Notes: a model not told the origin generated them from the letters alone. Positions 10,056 through 20,391 are shown, counted from the stretch's first letter. The stretch is DNA of 64,000 bases from Pseudonocardia sp. HH130629-09 (GCF_001294645.1 NZ_CP011868.1:3410001-3474000); one strand, 5' to 3'. Numbers and translations are program-made.

Positions 10056-13000
10056 TCAGGCGCGGGCGACCGCGGCCGACAGCGTGACCGACGCGCCGTC
10101 GGGACCGACGACCTGCCCGCTCGACGCGCCGGCCCCGGTGGGGCCGTAGGCGACCGAGGTCGCCAGCACCTCACCGGCGACGAACGCCTCGTGGGTCCGG
10201 ACGGCGTCGAGCACCGCGTCGGGCCCGTCGAGGGTCAGCGCGATCCGGTCGGACACGTCGAGGCCGGCGTCGCGGCGGGCCTGCTGCACGACGCGCACGA
10301 CGTCGCGGGCGGTGCCCTCCGCCGCCAGCTCCGGCGTCACCGTGGTGTCGAGGACGACGAGCCCCGCGTTCCCGGGCAGGGCCTGGGTGCGCTCCGGGTC
10401 GGCGGCGACGAGCTTCTCGGTGAACTCGCCCGGCTGCAGCGTGATGCCGGCGGCGACGACGGTGTCGCCCTCCTGGGTCCACTCCCCCGTCTTGACCGCG
10501 CGGATGCAGGTCTGGACGTCCTTGCCCAGGCGCGGGCCGGCGACCCGGGCGTTGACGGCGACCTCGAACCGGCCGTGGGTGGCGACGTCCTCGGTCAGCT
10601 CGACCGAGCGGACGTTGACCTCGTCGGCGAGCAGCCCGGTGAAGTCCTCCAGCGCCTTGGCGTCGGTCGCCGCGACGGTGAGCGCGGGCAGCGGCTGGCG
10701 CACCCGGACCTTCGCCGACTTGCGCAGCGACAGCGCCGCGCTCGCGACCTGCCGGATCCGGTCCATCCCGGCGACGAGGTCGGTGTCGTGCGGCAGCCCG
10801 GCGCCGGCCTGGTGGTGCGAGACCGACGGGTCGGATCCCCCGGGCCAGTCGGTCAGGTGCACCGACCGCCCCCCGGTGAGCCCTCGCCAGATCGCCTCGG
10901 CGGTCAGTGGCAGCAGCGGCGCCGCGACCCGGCAGGTCACCTCCAGCACGGTGTGCAGGGTGTCGACGGCGTCGCGGCGCACGGTGCGGCCGCCTTCGGT
11001 GGAGTCGGAGGACCAGAACCGCTCACGGGACCGGCGGACGTACCAGTTGGTGAGGGTCTCGGCGTGGTCGCGGATCCGGTCGCAGGCCCCGGCGATGTCG
11101 TAGGCGTCCATGGCCGCGGTGACGCCGTCGACGAGGTCGGCGGTCTTGGCCAGCACGTACCGGTCGAGCACGTGGGGTGAGTCGGTGCGGAACGTGCCGC
11201 GCTCGTCGCCGGCGTAGAGCGACAGGAAGTACCAGGTGTTCCACAGCGGCAGGATCGCCTGGCGGACGCCCTCGCGGATCCCCTGCTCGGTGACGACGAG
11301 GTTGCCGCCGCGCAGGACCGGGCTCGACATGAGGAACCACCGCATGGCGTCGCTGCCGTCGCGGTCGAAGACCTCGTTGACGTCGGGGTAGTTCTTGCGC
11401 GACTTGGACATCTTCGCGCCGTCGTCGCCCAGGACGATGCCGTGCGCGACGCAGTTGCGGAACGCGGGCCGGTCGAACAGGGCGGTGGCCAGCACGTGCA
11501 GCGTGTAGAACCAGCCACGGGTCTGGCCGTTGTACTCGACGATGAAGTCGCCCGGGTAGTGGTCCTCGAACCAGTCGCGGTTCTCGAACGGGTAGTGGAC
11601 CTGCGCGAACGGCATCGAGCCGGACTCGAACCAGCAGTCGAGGACCTCCGGCACCCGGCGCATGGTCGAGTTGCCGGTGGGGTCGTCGGGGTTGGGCCGG
11701 GTCAGCTGGTCGACGTACGGCCGGTGCAGGTCGGTCGGGCGCACGCCGAAGTCGCGCTCGATCTCGTCGAGCGAGCCGTAGACGTCGGTGCGCGGGTAGC
11801 GCGGGTCGTCGGACTGCCACACCGGGATCGGGCTGCCCCAGTAGCGGTTGCGGGAGATGCCCCAGTCGCGGGCACCCTCCAGCCACTTGCCGAACTGCCC
11901 GTCGCGCACGTGCGCCGGGGTCCAGTCGATCTGCTGGTTGAGCTCGACCATGCGGTCCCGGAACTGCGTGACGCGCACGAACCAGGAGTCGACGGCGCGC
12001 TGGATGAGCGCGTTGCCGCAGCGCCAGCAGTGCGGGTAGGGGTGGTCGTAGGTCTCGTGGCGCAGCAGGACGCCCTGGGCGTGTGCGTTGCCGTCCTTGA
12101 GGTCGCGGATGACCTGCGGGTTCGCGTCGAAGACCTGCATGCCGGCGTAGGGGGGGACCTCGGTGGTGAACTCGCCGCGGGAATCGACCGGGTTGACGAC
12201 CTCGATGCCGGCCGCGTCGGTGACCTCCTTGTCCTCCTCACCGAAGGCGGGGGCGATGTGGACCAGCCCGGTGCCGTCGTCGGTGGTGACGTAGTCCGCG
12301 GCCAGCACCCGGTGGGCGTTCTCGCGGCCGGTGAAGAAGTCGAACGGCGGGGTGTAGCTGGCGCCGAGCAGGTCGGAGCCCTTCACCCGCGCCAGGACCG
12401 GCGGCTCCTCCCCCAGCTCGCGGGCGTACGCGGCGACCCGGGCCTCCGCGAGCAGCCAGCGCTCGGAGTCCGCCTCCACCACCACGTAGTCGACGTCGGG
12501 GTGCACGGCCATCGCGAGGTTGGACGGCAGGGTCCACGGGGTGGTCGTCCAGACCAGGGCGAGGACGCCGTCGGTCTCCGGACGGCCCGGCGTCGACAGG
12601 CGCAGCCCGACGGTGACGGCCGGATCCTGCCGGTCGGTGTAGACGTCGTCCATCTTGGTCTCGGTGGCGCTCAGCGGCGTCTCGCAACGCCAGCAGTACC
12701 AGAGCACCCGGAAGCCGGAGTAGACCAGACCCTTGTCCCACAACGACTTGAAGGCCCACATGACGGACTCCATGTAGTCCAGGTCGAGGGTCTTGTAGTC
12801 GTCGTCGAAGTCGACCCAGCGGGCCTGGCGGGTCACGTAGTCGCGCCACTCGCCGGTGTAGCGCAGCACGGAGGTCCGGCACGCCTCGTTGAACGCGGCG
12901 ACGCCCATCTCGTCGATCTCGGACTTGTGCTTGATGCCGAGCTGGTTCTCGGTCTCGACCTCGGCGGGAAGACCGTGGGTGTCCCACCCGAAACGGCGCT

Positions 13001-13256
13001 CGACCCGGTGGCCGCGCAGGGTGCGGTTCCGCGGGACGACGTCCTTGACGTAGCCGGTCAGCAGGTGGCCGTAGTGGGGCAGGCCGTTGGCGAAGGGCGG
13101 GCCGTCGTAGAAGACGTACTCGTCCGCGCCGTTCTCGCCGGCGGGCCGCTGGTCGACCGAGGCGCGGAACGTCTCGTCGGTGTCCCACGACGCGAGCACG
13201 TCCTGCTCGAGCGTCGGGAACGACGGGTGCGCCGGGACGTCGGGATAGCCGCTCAC
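10056..13256 (-). CDS. ileS: Isoleucyl-tRNA synthetase (IleS2 type)
   Basis: Charges tRNA-Ile. The protein is 1066 aa, the length of the longer, eukaryotic-like IleS2 class. The class I signatures are present: [15 protein letters not shown] (HYGH form of HIGH, about residue 60) and [12 protein letters not shown] (KMSKS, about residue 615). Between them lies the CP1 editing domain; [10 protein letters not shown] and [11 protein letters not shown]-like Cys motifs are visible. The C-terminal anticodon-binding domain follows RFWSS. The GTG at 13256 was chosen because GAGGAG lies 8 bases upstream and the T-box leader ends here. IleS2 enzymes are often intrinsically resistant to mupirocin, which is family knowledge, not shown here. 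Expression is probably controlled by the T-box upstream. Confidence 0.97.
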   Translation of the reverse strand: MSGYPDVPAHPSFPTLEQDVLASWDTDETFRASVDQRPAGENGADEYVFYDGPPFANGLPHYGHLLTGYVKDVVPRNRTLRGHRVERRFGWDTHGLPAEVETENQLGIKHKSEIDEMGVAAFNEACRTSVLRYTGEWRDYVTRQARWVDFDDDYKTLDLDYMESVMWAFKSLWDKGLVYSGFRVLWYCWRCETPLSATETKMDDVYTDRQDPAVTVGLRLSTPGRPETDGVLALVWTTTPWTLPSNLAMAVHPDVDYVVVEADSERWLLAEARVAAYARELGEEPPVLARVKGSDLLGASYTPPFDFFTGRENAHRVLAADYVTTDDGTGLVHIAPAFGEEDKEVTDAAGIEVVNPVDSRGEFTTEVPPYAGMQVFDANPQVIRDLKDGNAHAQGVLLRHETYDHPYPHCWRCGNALIQRAVDSWFVRVTQFRDRMVELNQQIDWTPAHVRDGQFGKWLEGARDWGISRNRYWGSPIPVWQSDDPRYPRTDVYGSLDEIERDFGVRPTDLHRPYVDQLTRPNPDDPTGNSTMRRVPEVLDCWFESGSMPFAQVHYPFENRDWFEDHYPGDFIVEYNGQTRGWFYTLHVLATALFDRPAFRNCVAHGIVLGDDGAKMSKSRKNYPDVNEVFDRDGSDAMRWFLMSSPVLRGGNLVVTEQGIREGVRQAILPLWNTWYFLSLYAGDERGTFRTDSPHVLDRYVLAKTADLVDGVTAAMDAYDIAGACDRIRDHAETLTNWYVRRSRERFWSSDSTEGGRTVRRDAVDTLHTVLEVTCRVAAPLLPLTAEAIWRGLTGGRSVHLTDWPGGSDPSVSHHQAGAGLPHDTDLVAGMDRIRQVASAALSLRKSAKVRVRQPLPALTVAATDAKALEDFTGLLADEVNVRSVELTEDVATHGRFEVAVNARVAGPRLGKDVQTCIRAVKTGEWTQEGDTVVAAGITLQPGEFTEKLVAADPERTQALPGNAGLVVLDTTVTPELAAEGTARDVVRVVQQARRDAGLDVSDRIALTLDGPDAVLDAVRTHEAFVAGEVLATSVAYGPTGAGASSGQVVGPDGASVTLSAAVARA

Positions 13257-13261
13257 GTGTG

Positions 13262-13484
13262 TCGCTCCTCGTGCGTGCTCGCGCTTCGCACGGGGACGAC
13301 GACGGCTCTGGCGAGCCGGGCCGCGGTACCACCCCGTTTGCCCGTGCACGGGTGCACGAGCCTCTCGTTCGACGGCGATGACGGGCCGCACCCGTCCGGT
13401 TCTACTCCGGCCGGTGGATCACGTGGCCGTTTCTTCCGGAGGCTCCCCGGTGATGGCCGGATCGATGCCTGTGGAACCAGGGTA
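13262..13484 (-). promoter_or_regulatory. T-box leader of ileS with promoter -10
   Basis: Read on the minus strand, this leader contains the T-box signature GGGGTGGTACCGCGG (complement of 13321-13335), whose UGGU bulge pairs with the ACCA end of uncharged tRNA. Upstream is GATCCGGCCATCACCGG followed by GGAGCCTCCGGAAGAA, the compact stem I typical of actinobacterial ileS T-boxes, with ATC (complement of 13452-13454) as the isoleucine specifier codon. TACCCT (complement of 13479-13484) fits a -10 box, placing the transcript start near 13472. The T-box is close to the ribosome binding site GAGGAG, so regulation is probably translational, as in mycobacterial ileS: uncharged tRNA-Ile frees the ribosome binding site. 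Confidence 0.9.
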
Positions 13485-13531
13485 GCGCGGATGCGCACCC
13501 CGTTATTCCGCGGGGCACGTCCCGCCGCTGG

Positions 13532-15184
13532 TCAGCGTGCCTGGGCGGGGTGCCGCTCGCCGAGGGTCCGGTTCGGCGCGCACCAGCCGCACGGGGTGAA
13601 CCCGAGCTCGACGGCCTCGCTGACGGGCAGCGGGATCACCGGGCGTCCGGTGAGGGCCCGGCAGGTCTGCACGTGGTAGCGGGGGTGTTCATCGATCACG
13701 AGCACCTCGTCGGGCAGGCGCGCGGCGAGTGCGGCGAGGGTGGGCTCGTGCGGCTCCTCCGGGGAGTCGCCGTCCGCGCCGGCGGCCCCGTCGGTCCCGG
13801 CCGCGTCGGCCGGACCGCCGCCGGTGTCCGTGCCGGCCCCGGCGGGCGCGCCCGCGGGAGCCCCGCCGCGGGGGTCGTCGACCGGCGCGCCGGATCCCGC
13901 GGCCGCGGCGCCCGCGGGCACGGCGGAATCGGGAAGGCCCGCACCGGACGGGGTGTTCGCACCGGCCGGTCCGCCGGAGGCACGGTCGGTGCCCCCGCCC
14001 GGGCCACCGGGTGCGCCCGCGGCGCGGGCTGCCGTGGTGGCGTCGGCCGCTGCGGGGGTGCGGGTCGCCGTGGTCGCGTCCGCCGCTCCCGCGTCCGCCG
14101 CTCCCGTGGCCGCCGCTCCCGTGGCCGCCGCTCCCGTGGCCGCCGCTCCCGTGGCCGCCGCTCCCGGGGCACGGTCCGCCGTGGTCGGGTCCACTCCCGC
14201 GGGAGCACCGTTCGCGGTGCTCGCGTCCGCTGCTCCCGGGGCACGGGTCGCGGTGGTCGCGTCGGACGGGCCGTCCGTGGCGCCCGGGCGGTCGGGTCCG
14301 GCCGCGGCCGGGGCGCCCGGGCCGTTGTTGCTCGGACCGGTGCCACTCGGGCCGGTGCCACTCGGGCCGGTACCCGAGCCGAAGCCCGGGTCGTCGGCGC
14401 CCTCGCGGGCACCGGAGCGCGCCGCCGGGTCCGCACCCGACGTGGTGTCGCGTCCGGCGGCGGTGCCGGCGACGACCGCGCCCGCGGCTGCCGCCGTCAC
14501 CGCCGACGCCGTGCCGACGCCGCCGGATCCGGTCGGACGCGAGTCGGTCGCCCGCGCTGCCTCGGCGGGCGGTTCCGCGGTGCCGGGATCGGCGGGGCCG
14601 GACCGCGCCGGGTCGCCGCCACGACCCGCACCGTCGTCCCCGTCCGCTCCCGCCGACGCGTCCACGCCCGCCGGGGCACCCGCGTGCGGGCCCACCCCGC
14701 TCGGGTCCACCACGTCCTCGGCCCCCGAATCGGTGACCGTGCGTGACGAAAGTCCACTCGAACGAGATGCGCCGGACGGTCCCTCCGCAGAGCCGGACGG
14801 CCGGATCACCGGCATCTGGATGGTCTCGTCGGTCGCATTGTGTGCGGCCTCGGGCGAACCCGAGGTCGCGCCACCGTCCGGCCGGACGACCGGCAGGACC
14901 TGCGTCGCGGGCTCCAAGTCGGCGCCGTGGCCCGCTTCCGTCGACGCCCGGTCGGCCTGGTCCGGCCCCGCGGGGGCACCGGTGCCACGACCGGAGGCAT
15001 CGGCCTCCGCCCGGTCACCGGCCTTCACCGCGGCACGGGTCTGCCACCAGTCGTAGGCGAGCACCAGGCCCGCGATCAGACTGATGACCACCGATGTCCA
15101 CGCCAGTGCCACCACGTGCAGGAACCATCCTGCGAGCAGCAGCACCAGCGCGATGACCACGAGGATCAGGACCAGCACCAGCAT
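13532..15184 (-). CDS. Membrane protein with long disordered linker and C-terminal Cys/His motif
   Basis: 550 aa, no named family recognised. Residues 1-43 hold two hydrophobic segments (MLVLVLILVVIALVLLLAGW and a second ending VLAYDWW). Residues about 55-480 are Ala/Gly/Pro/Asp-rich low complexity, with a tandem pentapeptide run (GAAAT). The last 60 residues are ordered and look conserved: EHPRYHVQTC then EAVELGFTPCGWC. His504, Cys508, Cys532 and Cys535 could bind a metal, in a layout that resembles Ada-type or nuclease-associated zinc sites; this is inference. It is downstream of wag31 by 88 bases in the dcw run, so a role at the cell pole or in wall growth is possible but unproven. Confidence 0.75.
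   Translation of the reverse strand: MLVLVLILVVIALVLLLAGWFLHVVALAWTSVVISLIAGLVLAYDWWQTRAAVKAGDRAEADASGRGTGAPAGPDQADRASTEAGHGADLEPATQVLPVVRPDGGATSGSPEAAHNATDETIQMPVIRPSGSAEGPSGASRSSGLSSRTVTDSGAEDVVDPSGVGPHAGAPAGVDASAGADGDDGAGRGGDPARSGPADPGTAEPPAEAARATDSRPTGSGGVGTASAVTAAAAGAVVAGTAAGRDTTSGADPAARSGAREGADDPGFGSGTGPSGTGPSGTGPSNNGPGAPAAAGPDRPGATDGPSDATTATRAPGAADASTANGAPAGVDPTTADRAPGAAATGAAATGAAATGAAATGAADAGAADATTATRTPAAADATTAARAAGAPGGPGGGTDRASGGPAGANTPSGAGLPDSAVPAGAAAAGSGAPVDDPRGGAPAGAPAGAGTDTGGGPADAAGTDGAAGADGDSPEEPHEPTLAALAARLPDEVLVIDEHPRYHVQTCRALTGRPVIPLPVSEAVELGFTPCGWCAPNRTLGERHPAQAR
14085..14159. repeat. 15-bp tandem repeat (pentapeptide-coding)
   Basis: Five 15-base units of the form GCTCCCGTGGCCGCC (plus-strand reading), the last four identical (14100-14159) and the first with small changes. 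On the coding minus strand each unit encodes a GAAAT-type pentapeptide. A degenerate sixth unit follows at 14160. Confidence 0.9.
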
Positions 15185-15272
15185 CGGCGAACTCCGTCGG
15201 TCGGCAGCGGCACCTGTCCGCTACCCGGTCGTCGTCGGTCGTCCCCGGCGCCTGGGCGGCGCCGTGGGGCGG

Positions 15273-16127
15273 TCAGCTCCCGGTGTCGGCCCGCTGGCCG
15301 TACCCGGAGGCGGCGTAGCCGCCGTTCGAGCCCGACCTGGTGGCACCGGTGCCGTCCGACGGGGCAGCGGAACCGCGACCCTCCAGGTCACGCAGCTGCG
15401 ACTCCAGGTAGGTCTTCAGGCGGGTGCGGTACTCCCGCTCGAAGGTCCGGAGCTCGTCGATCTTCTTCTCCAGAACGGACTTGTCGCGCTGGATGGCGCC
15501 CATGATCTCGTTCTGCTTGCGCTCGGCCTCGCTGACCAGGCCGGACGCCTTCTCGCGCGACTGGCGCTCGAGCGTCTCGGCCCGCGTGCGGGCGTCGTTG
15601 AGCATGGTCTCGGCGCGCGACCGCGCGTCGTTGACCAGGCCGTCGGCCTTCGTCCGGGCGTCCGACAGGAGTTGCTCGGACTTGTTCCGGGCGTCCGACA
15701 ACATCGTGTCGGCCTCGTTCTTGGCCTCCGCGGTCAGGCGGTCCGCCATCTCCTGGGCGAGACCCAGGACCTTGGCGGCCTGCACGTGGTGGTCACCGCC
15801 GTCGGCATCGGCGGGTCCGGCACCGGCCAGCTGCGGAGCGGGAGCCCCCGGACCACGGCCCATCGGCGACGGCGAGGCGGCCATGACCTGGGTCTGCGCC
15901 GGAGCCGGCTGGCTCCGCGCCTCCTCCAGGTCGGCCTCGGCATCGCCGAGGCGCTGCTCCAGCTGCGCGACCTGGTCGCGCAGGTCGTCGTTCTCCCCGA
16001 TCAGCCGGGCCAGTTCGGCCTCGACCAGATCGAGGAAGGCGTCGACCTCGTCCTCGTTGTAACCCCGCTTCCCGATCGGGGGTTTGCTGAACGCGACGTT
16101 ATGAACGTCGGCGGGCGTCAGCGGCAT
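15273..16127 (-). CDS. wag31: Polar growth protein DivIVA/Wag31
   Basis: Coiled-coil scaffold that marks the poles and directs wall synthesis in actinobacteria. The N-terminal DivIVA domain is clear: [17 protein letters not shown], then [18 protein letters not shown] Pro/Ala/Gly-rich linker spans about residues 75-115, and residues about 120-240 form the long coiled coil with repeats such as [20 protein letters not shown]. The tail is Gly/Ser-rich. The protein (284 aa) is near the usual length. The ATG has a strong ribosome binding site, GAGGTGAT, 5 bases upstream. It follows yggT and sepF, the standard actinobacterial order. Confidence 0.96.
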   Translation of the reverse strand: MPLTPADVHNVAFSKPPIGKRGYNEDEVDAFLDLVEAELARLIGENDDLRDQVAQLEQRLGDAEADLEEARSQPAPAQTQVMAASPSPMGRGPGAPAPQLAGAGPADADGGDHHVQAAKVLGLAQEMADRLTAEAKNEADTMLSDARNKSEQLLSDARTKADGLVNDARSRAETMLNDARTRAETLERQSREKASGLVSEAERKQNEIMGAIQRDKSVLEKKIDELRTFEREYRTRLKTYLESQLRDLEGRGSAAPSDGTGATRSGSNGGYAASGYGQRADTGS

Positions 16128-16174
16128 CGGATCACCTCATGCGGTCCTCGGCGGCACTCCCGGGTGACTGGGGC

Positions 16175-16471
16175 TCATCCCAGGAGCTGTGATCTGACGG
16201 CGCTCATCGAGATGAACACCACCAGCAACAGAACCATAATCGACAGGTCCAGTCCTACGCCTCCGATACGGACCACGGGGATCACTCTCCGCAGCAACTT
16301 GACCGGAGGGTCGGTCACGGTGAAGACGACCTCGAGCGCCACGGCGGGCGCTCCGGCGGGTCGCCACTGGCGCGCGAACGACCGGACCATCTCGACGACG
16401 ATCCGGGCCGCGAGCAGCAACCAGAAGAAGAACAGGATGTAGTAGATCAACATCAGGATCGCGACGGCCAC
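16175..16471 (-). CDS. YggT-family membrane protein
   Basis: 98 aa with two hydrophobic segments, one at about residues 4-28 (ILMLIYYILFFFWLLLAARI) and one at about 72-95. The YggT signature is seen in the loop TDPPVKLLRRVIP between them. Members of this family sit next to sepF and wag31 in actinobacteria and are thought to assist division or osmotic tolerance. It lies 3 bases after the sepF stop, so it should be co-translated with sepF. Confidence 0.93.
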   Translation of the reverse strand: MAVAILMLIYYILFFFWLLLAARIVVEMVRSFARQWRPAGAPAVALEVVFTVTDPPVKLLRRVIPVVRIGGVGLDLSIMVLLLVVFISMSAVRSQLLG

Positions 16472-16474
16472 GAC

Positions 16475-17224
16475 TCAATCTTGTCGGAAAGCTCCGCGCT
16501 CGGCGAGTCTCCGCGCGTCGTCCGCGGACACTTCGACGTCGGCCGGAGTGAGCAGGAACACCCGGTCGGTGACCTTGTCGATGCTCCCGCGCAGGGCGAA
16601 CGCGAGGCCCGCGGCGAAGTCCACCAGGCGTTTCGCGGCCGCGCCGTCCAGATCCGTGAGGTTCATGATGACGGGCACACCGTCGCGGTAGCGCTCGCCG
16701 ATGGTGCGGGCCTCGTTGTAGCTGCGGGGGTGCAGCGTCGTGATCGACGCCGGTCCCGCGGCGGCCCGGTCGCGCTGCTCCGGCACCGGCGCCGGGGCGA
16801 CGACGGGCTCGCTCCGCTCCTCGCGTGCCGGGCCCCGGAGGCTCTCCGGGTCCATCGCCAGCGCCCCGCGGACGGCCGCTCCGGCACCCCCTCCGAGGGG
16901 TGTCGGAAGGCTCCCGCGCTCCGGGACCAACCCGAGCGTCTCCCGCTCGCCGCGTGGATCCTGCCGCACGGCGCGCGCCGGGCGGAGGGTCTCCCGCGCC
17001 GGGCGGGCTCCCCATCCGTCCTCGTAGCGCACCGCGGGCTCGTAGCGGTCGTCATCGTAGGACGCCTGGTCGGCGAACCGACCGGCCCCGGCGGACCAAC
17101 GGTCACCGCGCGGGCCGGCGTGGTGCTCGTGGCCGCCCCGGTAGTGATCCGGTTCGTCCACATAGTCCATCTCGTCGGCCGGGACCATGCCGAAGTACGC
17201 CTTCAGCCGGTACATCGCGCTCAT
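16475..17224 (-). CDS. sepF: Cell division protein SepF
   Basis: FtsZ-binding membrane anchor of the septum. The N-terminus MYRLKAYFGMVPADE (from residue 4) is the conserved amphipathic membrane-targeting segment. Residues about 45-155 are a charged, low-complexity linker. The SepF core runs from about residue 160: LHPRSYNEARTIGERYRDGV, MNLTDLDGAAAKRLVDFAAG, then RGSIDKVTDRVFLLTPADVEV. ATG at 17224 or 17215 are both possible starts. At 249 aa it is within the range for actinobacterial SepF. Confidence 0.95.
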   Translation of the reverse strand: MSAMYRLKAYFGMVPADEMDYVDEPDHYRGGHEHHAGPRGDRWSAGAGRFADQASYDDDRYEPAVRYEDGWGARPARETLRPARAVRQDPRGERETLGLVPERGSLPTPLGGGAGAAVRGALAMDPESLRGPAREERSEPVVAPAPVPEQRDRAAAGPASITTLHPRSYNEARTIGERYRDGVPVIMNLTDLDGAAAKRLVDFAAGLAFALRGSIDKVTDRVFLLTPADVEVSADDARRLAERGAFRQD

Positions 17225-17352
17225 CCGCTGTCCCCTCGCAGTACTGCTCGACTCCGTACGCGTCCCAACCGCACGCGCACCCCGCGTTCTGGCGACGGTC
17301 TCGCCGGCGGCGCGGTGTCCGCCTCGTGCTCAGTACCCACACCCACCAGCGA

Positions 17353-18123
17353 TTACTCGGAGGCTATCCGCCGATCCCCCACAAGGGCCGTACCGACACG
17401 CACCACCGTCGATCCGTGACCGATCGCCGACTCCAGGTCCCCGCTCATCCCGGCCGACAGAACCGTGGCGCCGGGGTGCCGCCCGACGGTCTCCCGGTGC
17501 GCCTGCGCGATCCCCTCGAACGCCGCGTCGGGCTCCCAGCCCAGCGGCGCGACGGCCATCAGCCCGGCCAGTTCCAGCCCCGGCAGCTCCGTGACCAGGT
17601 CGGTCAGCTCGACGAGCCCGTCCGGGGCGACGCCGCCGCGGTCGGGGTCGCCGTCCACGCTGTACTGCACGAGCACCGGCAGCGGGCCACCGCGAGCCCC
17701 GGCGTCACGGGCCTTCGCGACCTCCTTGTCGATGGCGCGGGCCAGCCGGGGCGAGTCGACGGAGTCGATCCGTGTCACCCACGGGAGCACCGTCCGTACC
17801 TTGTTCCGCTGCAGCCCGCCGACGAAGAACCAGTCCGGGGCGGCGGCCGGGCGTAGAGCCCCGACCTCGTCCACCTTGGACGCGGCCTCCTGCGCGCGGT
17901 TCTCGGCGAAGGCGTCCAGCCCGAGGTCCAGCAGCGCGGCCACGTCGACGGCCGGGATCGTCTTGGTGACGGCGAGCAGGTCGACCTCGGAGGGGTCGCG
18001 GCCGGCGGCGCGGCAGGCCGCGGCCACCCGCTCGCGGACGGCGGCCAGTCGGTCGGTCAGTTCACCGACACGGTCGGCGGCGGGGGTACGAAGATCGGAC
18101 ACGGGATCGGGCACGGCGCCCAT
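17353..18123 (-). CDS. yggS: YggS-family PLP homeostasis protein
   Basis: PLP-binding protein with an alanine-racemase-like fold but no racemase activity in characterised members; helps to keep the PLP pool in balance. The PLP lysine is in LLAVTKTIP (about residue 51). Other conserved parts are FAENRAQEAASK, FVGGLQRNKVR, RIDSVDS and GMSGDLESAIGHGSTVVRVG. The ATG at 18123 gives 256 aa, a family-typical size; a longer upstream frame is low complexity and overlaps pgeF. It lies 64 bases downstream of pgeF. Confidence 0.94.
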   Translation of the reverse strand: MGAVPDPVSDLRTPAADRVGELTDRLAAVRERVAAACRAAGRDPSEVDLLAVTKTIPAVDVAALLDLGLDAFAENRAQEAASKVDEVGALRPAAAPDWFFVGGLQRNKVRTVLPWVTRIDSVDSPRLARAIDKEVAKARDAGARGGPLPVLVQYSVDGDPDRGGVAPDGLVELTDLVTELPGLELAGLMAVAPLGWEPDAAFEGIAQAHRETVGRHPGATVLSAGMSGDLESAIGHGSTVVRVGTALVGDRRIASE

Positions 18124-18187
18124 GGTTCCCGCCCGCGGGAGCGCCCGCGAGCCCCGCGTGGTGAGAATCGCCGGGCCGAGGTGCCGG

Positions 18188-18982
18188 TCAGCGCGGGTCG
18201 AGCCAGGTGACCGCGGCCTGGCGGCCGCAGCGGCCGTCGCGGCGGTGGCTGAACAGGTCCGGGTCCTCGACGGTGCAGCGCGGGTCGGTCGCGACCTTGG
18301 TGACGCCGAGGTCGGCGAGGCGGCGGACGAGACCGGCCCGCAGGTCCAGCCCGGCCGTGCCGGTGCGGGTGGTGGACGCGCTGCCCGGCAGCACGGCGTC
18401 GACCTCGGCACGCATGGCCGGGGGCACCTCGTAGCAGCGGCCGCAGACCGACGGCCCGAGCAGGACCTCCAGCCGTGCGGGCTCCGCGCCCAGCGCGGTC
18501 ATATCGGTCACGACGGCGTCGACGACGCCCGCGGCCGCGCCGACGCGACCCGCGTGGGCGGCCCCGACGACGCCGGCGACCGGGTCGCCGAGCAGCACCG
18601 GCACACAGTCGGCGGCGAGCACGGCGACACCGAGCAGCGGCACGTCGGTGACCACGGCGTCGACGTCGGCGATGTCCGGGGCGACGCCGCCCGTGCCGGG
18701 GCGGGCCCGCGGGGGCTCGCGCAGCACCGCGACGTCACGGCCGTGGACCTGGTTCAGGAAGACCAGACCGGACAGGGCGAGCTCACGCACGACCCGGGCC
18801 CGGTTCCCGGCCACCGCGGCCGGGTCGTCCCCGACCCCCGCCGACAGGTTGAACGAGGTGAACGGGCCCTCGGACCGGCCACCGGCGCGGGTGGTGGTGA
18901 CCCGGCGGATCCGCGCGCGGCGGGTGGTGCCGGCGCGGGCCGCCGTGGCCGGGGTCCGGGCCGGGCCTGCTGAGTCCGGCAC
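18188..18982 (-). CDS. pgeF: PgeF/YfiH-family purine nucleoside-peptidoglycan editing protein
   Basis: Member of the LACC1/YfiH family, described as a peptidoglycan-editing hydrolase (PgeF) and as a purine nucleoside phosphorylase/adenosine deaminase in different studies. The metal/catalytic residues are visible: FLNQVHGRDV (His), LAADCVPVLLGD (Cys) and GAAHAGRVGAAAGVV (His). CGRCYEVP follows. It is 264 aa, with an Ala/Arg-rich first 25 residues. It begins 5 bases after the ftsZ stop, the usual position in actinobacteria, so it is part of the ftsZ transcript. Confidence 0.93.
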   Translation of the reverse strand: MPDSAGPARTPATAARAGTTRRARIRRVTTTRAGGRSEGPFTSFNLSAGVGDDPAAVAGNRARVVRELALSGLVFLNQVHGRDVAVLREPPRARPGTGGVAPDIADVDAVVTDVPLLGVAVLAADCVPVLLGDPVAGVVGAAHAGRVGAAAGVVDAVVTDMTALGAEPARLEVLLGPSVCGRCYEVPPAMRAEVDAVLPGSASTTRTGTAGLDLRAGLVRRLADLGVTKVATDPRCTVEDPDLFSHRRDGRCGRQAAVTWLDPR

Positions 18983-18987
18983 GCGGG

Positions 18988-20391
18988 TCAGCGCCGCATG
19001 AACGGCGGGACGTCCACCTCGTCCTCGACCGGCTCGGCCGGACGCGTCGCGGAGCTCCCACCGACCGCACCGTGCTGGGCCGGAGACGACGTCGACGAGG
19101 CCGGCGCGGACATCGGGCTGCTCGGGACGGACGCGCCGTCGCCGCAGTGCTGCTGGGTGTCGCCCTGGCGCGGGGCCGGGGCGGTGGGCCGCTCGGGCGG
19201 CAGCACGCCGGAGCGCTCGGGCGCCGGCGTGGTGGCGGGCAGGTGCGGCGCCGACGGGGTGGTCGCGGTCGTCGCGGCCCAGCGGGACTGGCCCTGCGGC
19301 TGCTGACCCTGCTGCTGGGTCTGGTGCTGCTGGGTCTGCTCGGGCTGCTGCGGGGTCGCGGGCGACGCGGCCTGCTGGGCGGACCCGGCGGGCTTCTGGC
19401 CTCCCCGAGCGAACACGGCGGGCTCGAGCTTCTTGTGGGTCGGCGTGCCGCCCTCGAAGCCGGCCGCTATCACGGTGACCCGCACCTCGTCGCCGAGCGA
19501 GTCGTCGATCACGGTGCCGAAGATGATGTTCGCCTCGGGGTGCGCGGCCTCCTGGACCAGCGACGCAGCCTCGTGGATCTCAAACAGGCCGAGGTCCGAG
19601 CCGCCCGCGATCGACAGCAGCACACCCTGGGCGCCGTCCATCGACGCCTCGAGCAGCGGCGAGTTGATCGCCTTCTCGGCGGCCTGCACCGCGCGGCCCT
19701 CGCCGCGGGCGGACCCTATTCCCATCAGCGCCGACCCGGCACCGGACATGACCGACTTGACGTCGGCGAAGTCCAGGTTGATCAGGCCGGGGGTGGTGAT
19801 CAGGTTGGTGATGCCCTGCACACCGGAGAGGAGCACCTCGTCGGCGGAGCGGAAGGCGTCCATCAGCGAGACGCCGACGTCGCCGAGCTGCAGCAGCCGG
19901 TCGTTCGGGATGACGATGAGGGTGTCGCACTCGTTGCGGAGCGCCTGGATGCCCTCCTCGGCCTGGCCGGCGCGACGGCGCCCCTCGAAGGTGAACGGGC
20001 GGGTGACGACGCCGATGGTCAGAGCACCCAGCTTGCGGGCGATCGACGCGACGACGGGCGCACCGCCGGTGCCGGTGCCGCCGCCTTCTCCCGCGGTGAC
20101 GAAGACCATGTCGGCCCCCTTGAGGACCTCCTCGATCTCCTCGGCGTGGTCCTCGGCGGCCTTGCCCCCGACCTCGGGGTTGGCGCCGGCGCCGAGGCCG
20201 CGCGTCAGCTCACGGCCGATGTCGAGCTTCACGTCGGCGTCGGACATGAGGAGGGCCTGGGCGTCGGTGTTCACCGCGATGAACTCGACGCCCTTGAGGC
20301 CGACCTCGATCATCCGGTTGACGGCGTTGACGCCGCCGCCACCGATGCCGACCACCTTGATCACTGCCAGGTAGTTGTGCGGGGGCGTCAT
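18988..20391 (-). CDS. ftsZ: Cell division GTPase FtsZ
   Basis: Tubulin homologue that forms the Z ring. The GTPase domain covers residues about 1-315 with the tubulin signature GGGTGTG at 103-109, followed by [10 protein letters not shown] and [20 protein letters not shown]. The C-terminal linker (about residues 330-455) is Gln/Pro/Ala-rich and long. The end, [11 protein letters not shown], is the conserved peptide that binds SepF and other partners. The ATG at 20391 has GGAAGG about 10 bases upstream; a GTG 9 bases earlier overlaps that signal and is less likely. 467 aa. Confidence 0.98.
   Translation of the reverse strand: MTPPHNYLAVIKVVGIGGGGVNAVNRMIEVGLKGVEFIAVNTDAQALLMSDADVKLDIGRELTRGLGAGANPEVGGKAAEDHAEEIEEVLKGADMVFVTAGEGGGTGTGGAPVVASIARKLGALTIGVVTRPFTFEGRRRAGQAEEGIQALRNECDTLIVIPNDRLLQLGDVGVSLMDAFRSADEVLLSGVQGITNLITTPGLINLDFADVKSVMSGAGSALMGIGSARGEGRAVQAAEKAINSPLLEASMDGAQGVLLSIAGGSDLGLFEIHEAASLVQEAAHPEANIIFGTVIDDSLGDEVRVTVIAAGFEGGTPTHKKLEPAVFARGGQKPAGSAQQAASPATPQQPEQTQQHQTQQQGQQPQGQSRWAATTATTPSAPHLPATTPAPERSGVLPPERPTAPAPRQGDTQQHCGDGASVPSSPMSAPASSTSSPAQHGAVGGSSATRPAEPVEDEVDVPPFMRR

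Noticed and set aside
11442-13679. Long plus-strand open frame opposite ileS
   Set aside because: Antisense shadow caused by high G+C; no conserved motif, and it covers the T-box leader.
14085-14175. Possible CRISPR-like array
   Set aside because: The repeat is 15 bases with no spacers and lies inside a coding frame; it is a pentapeptide-coding tandem repeat.
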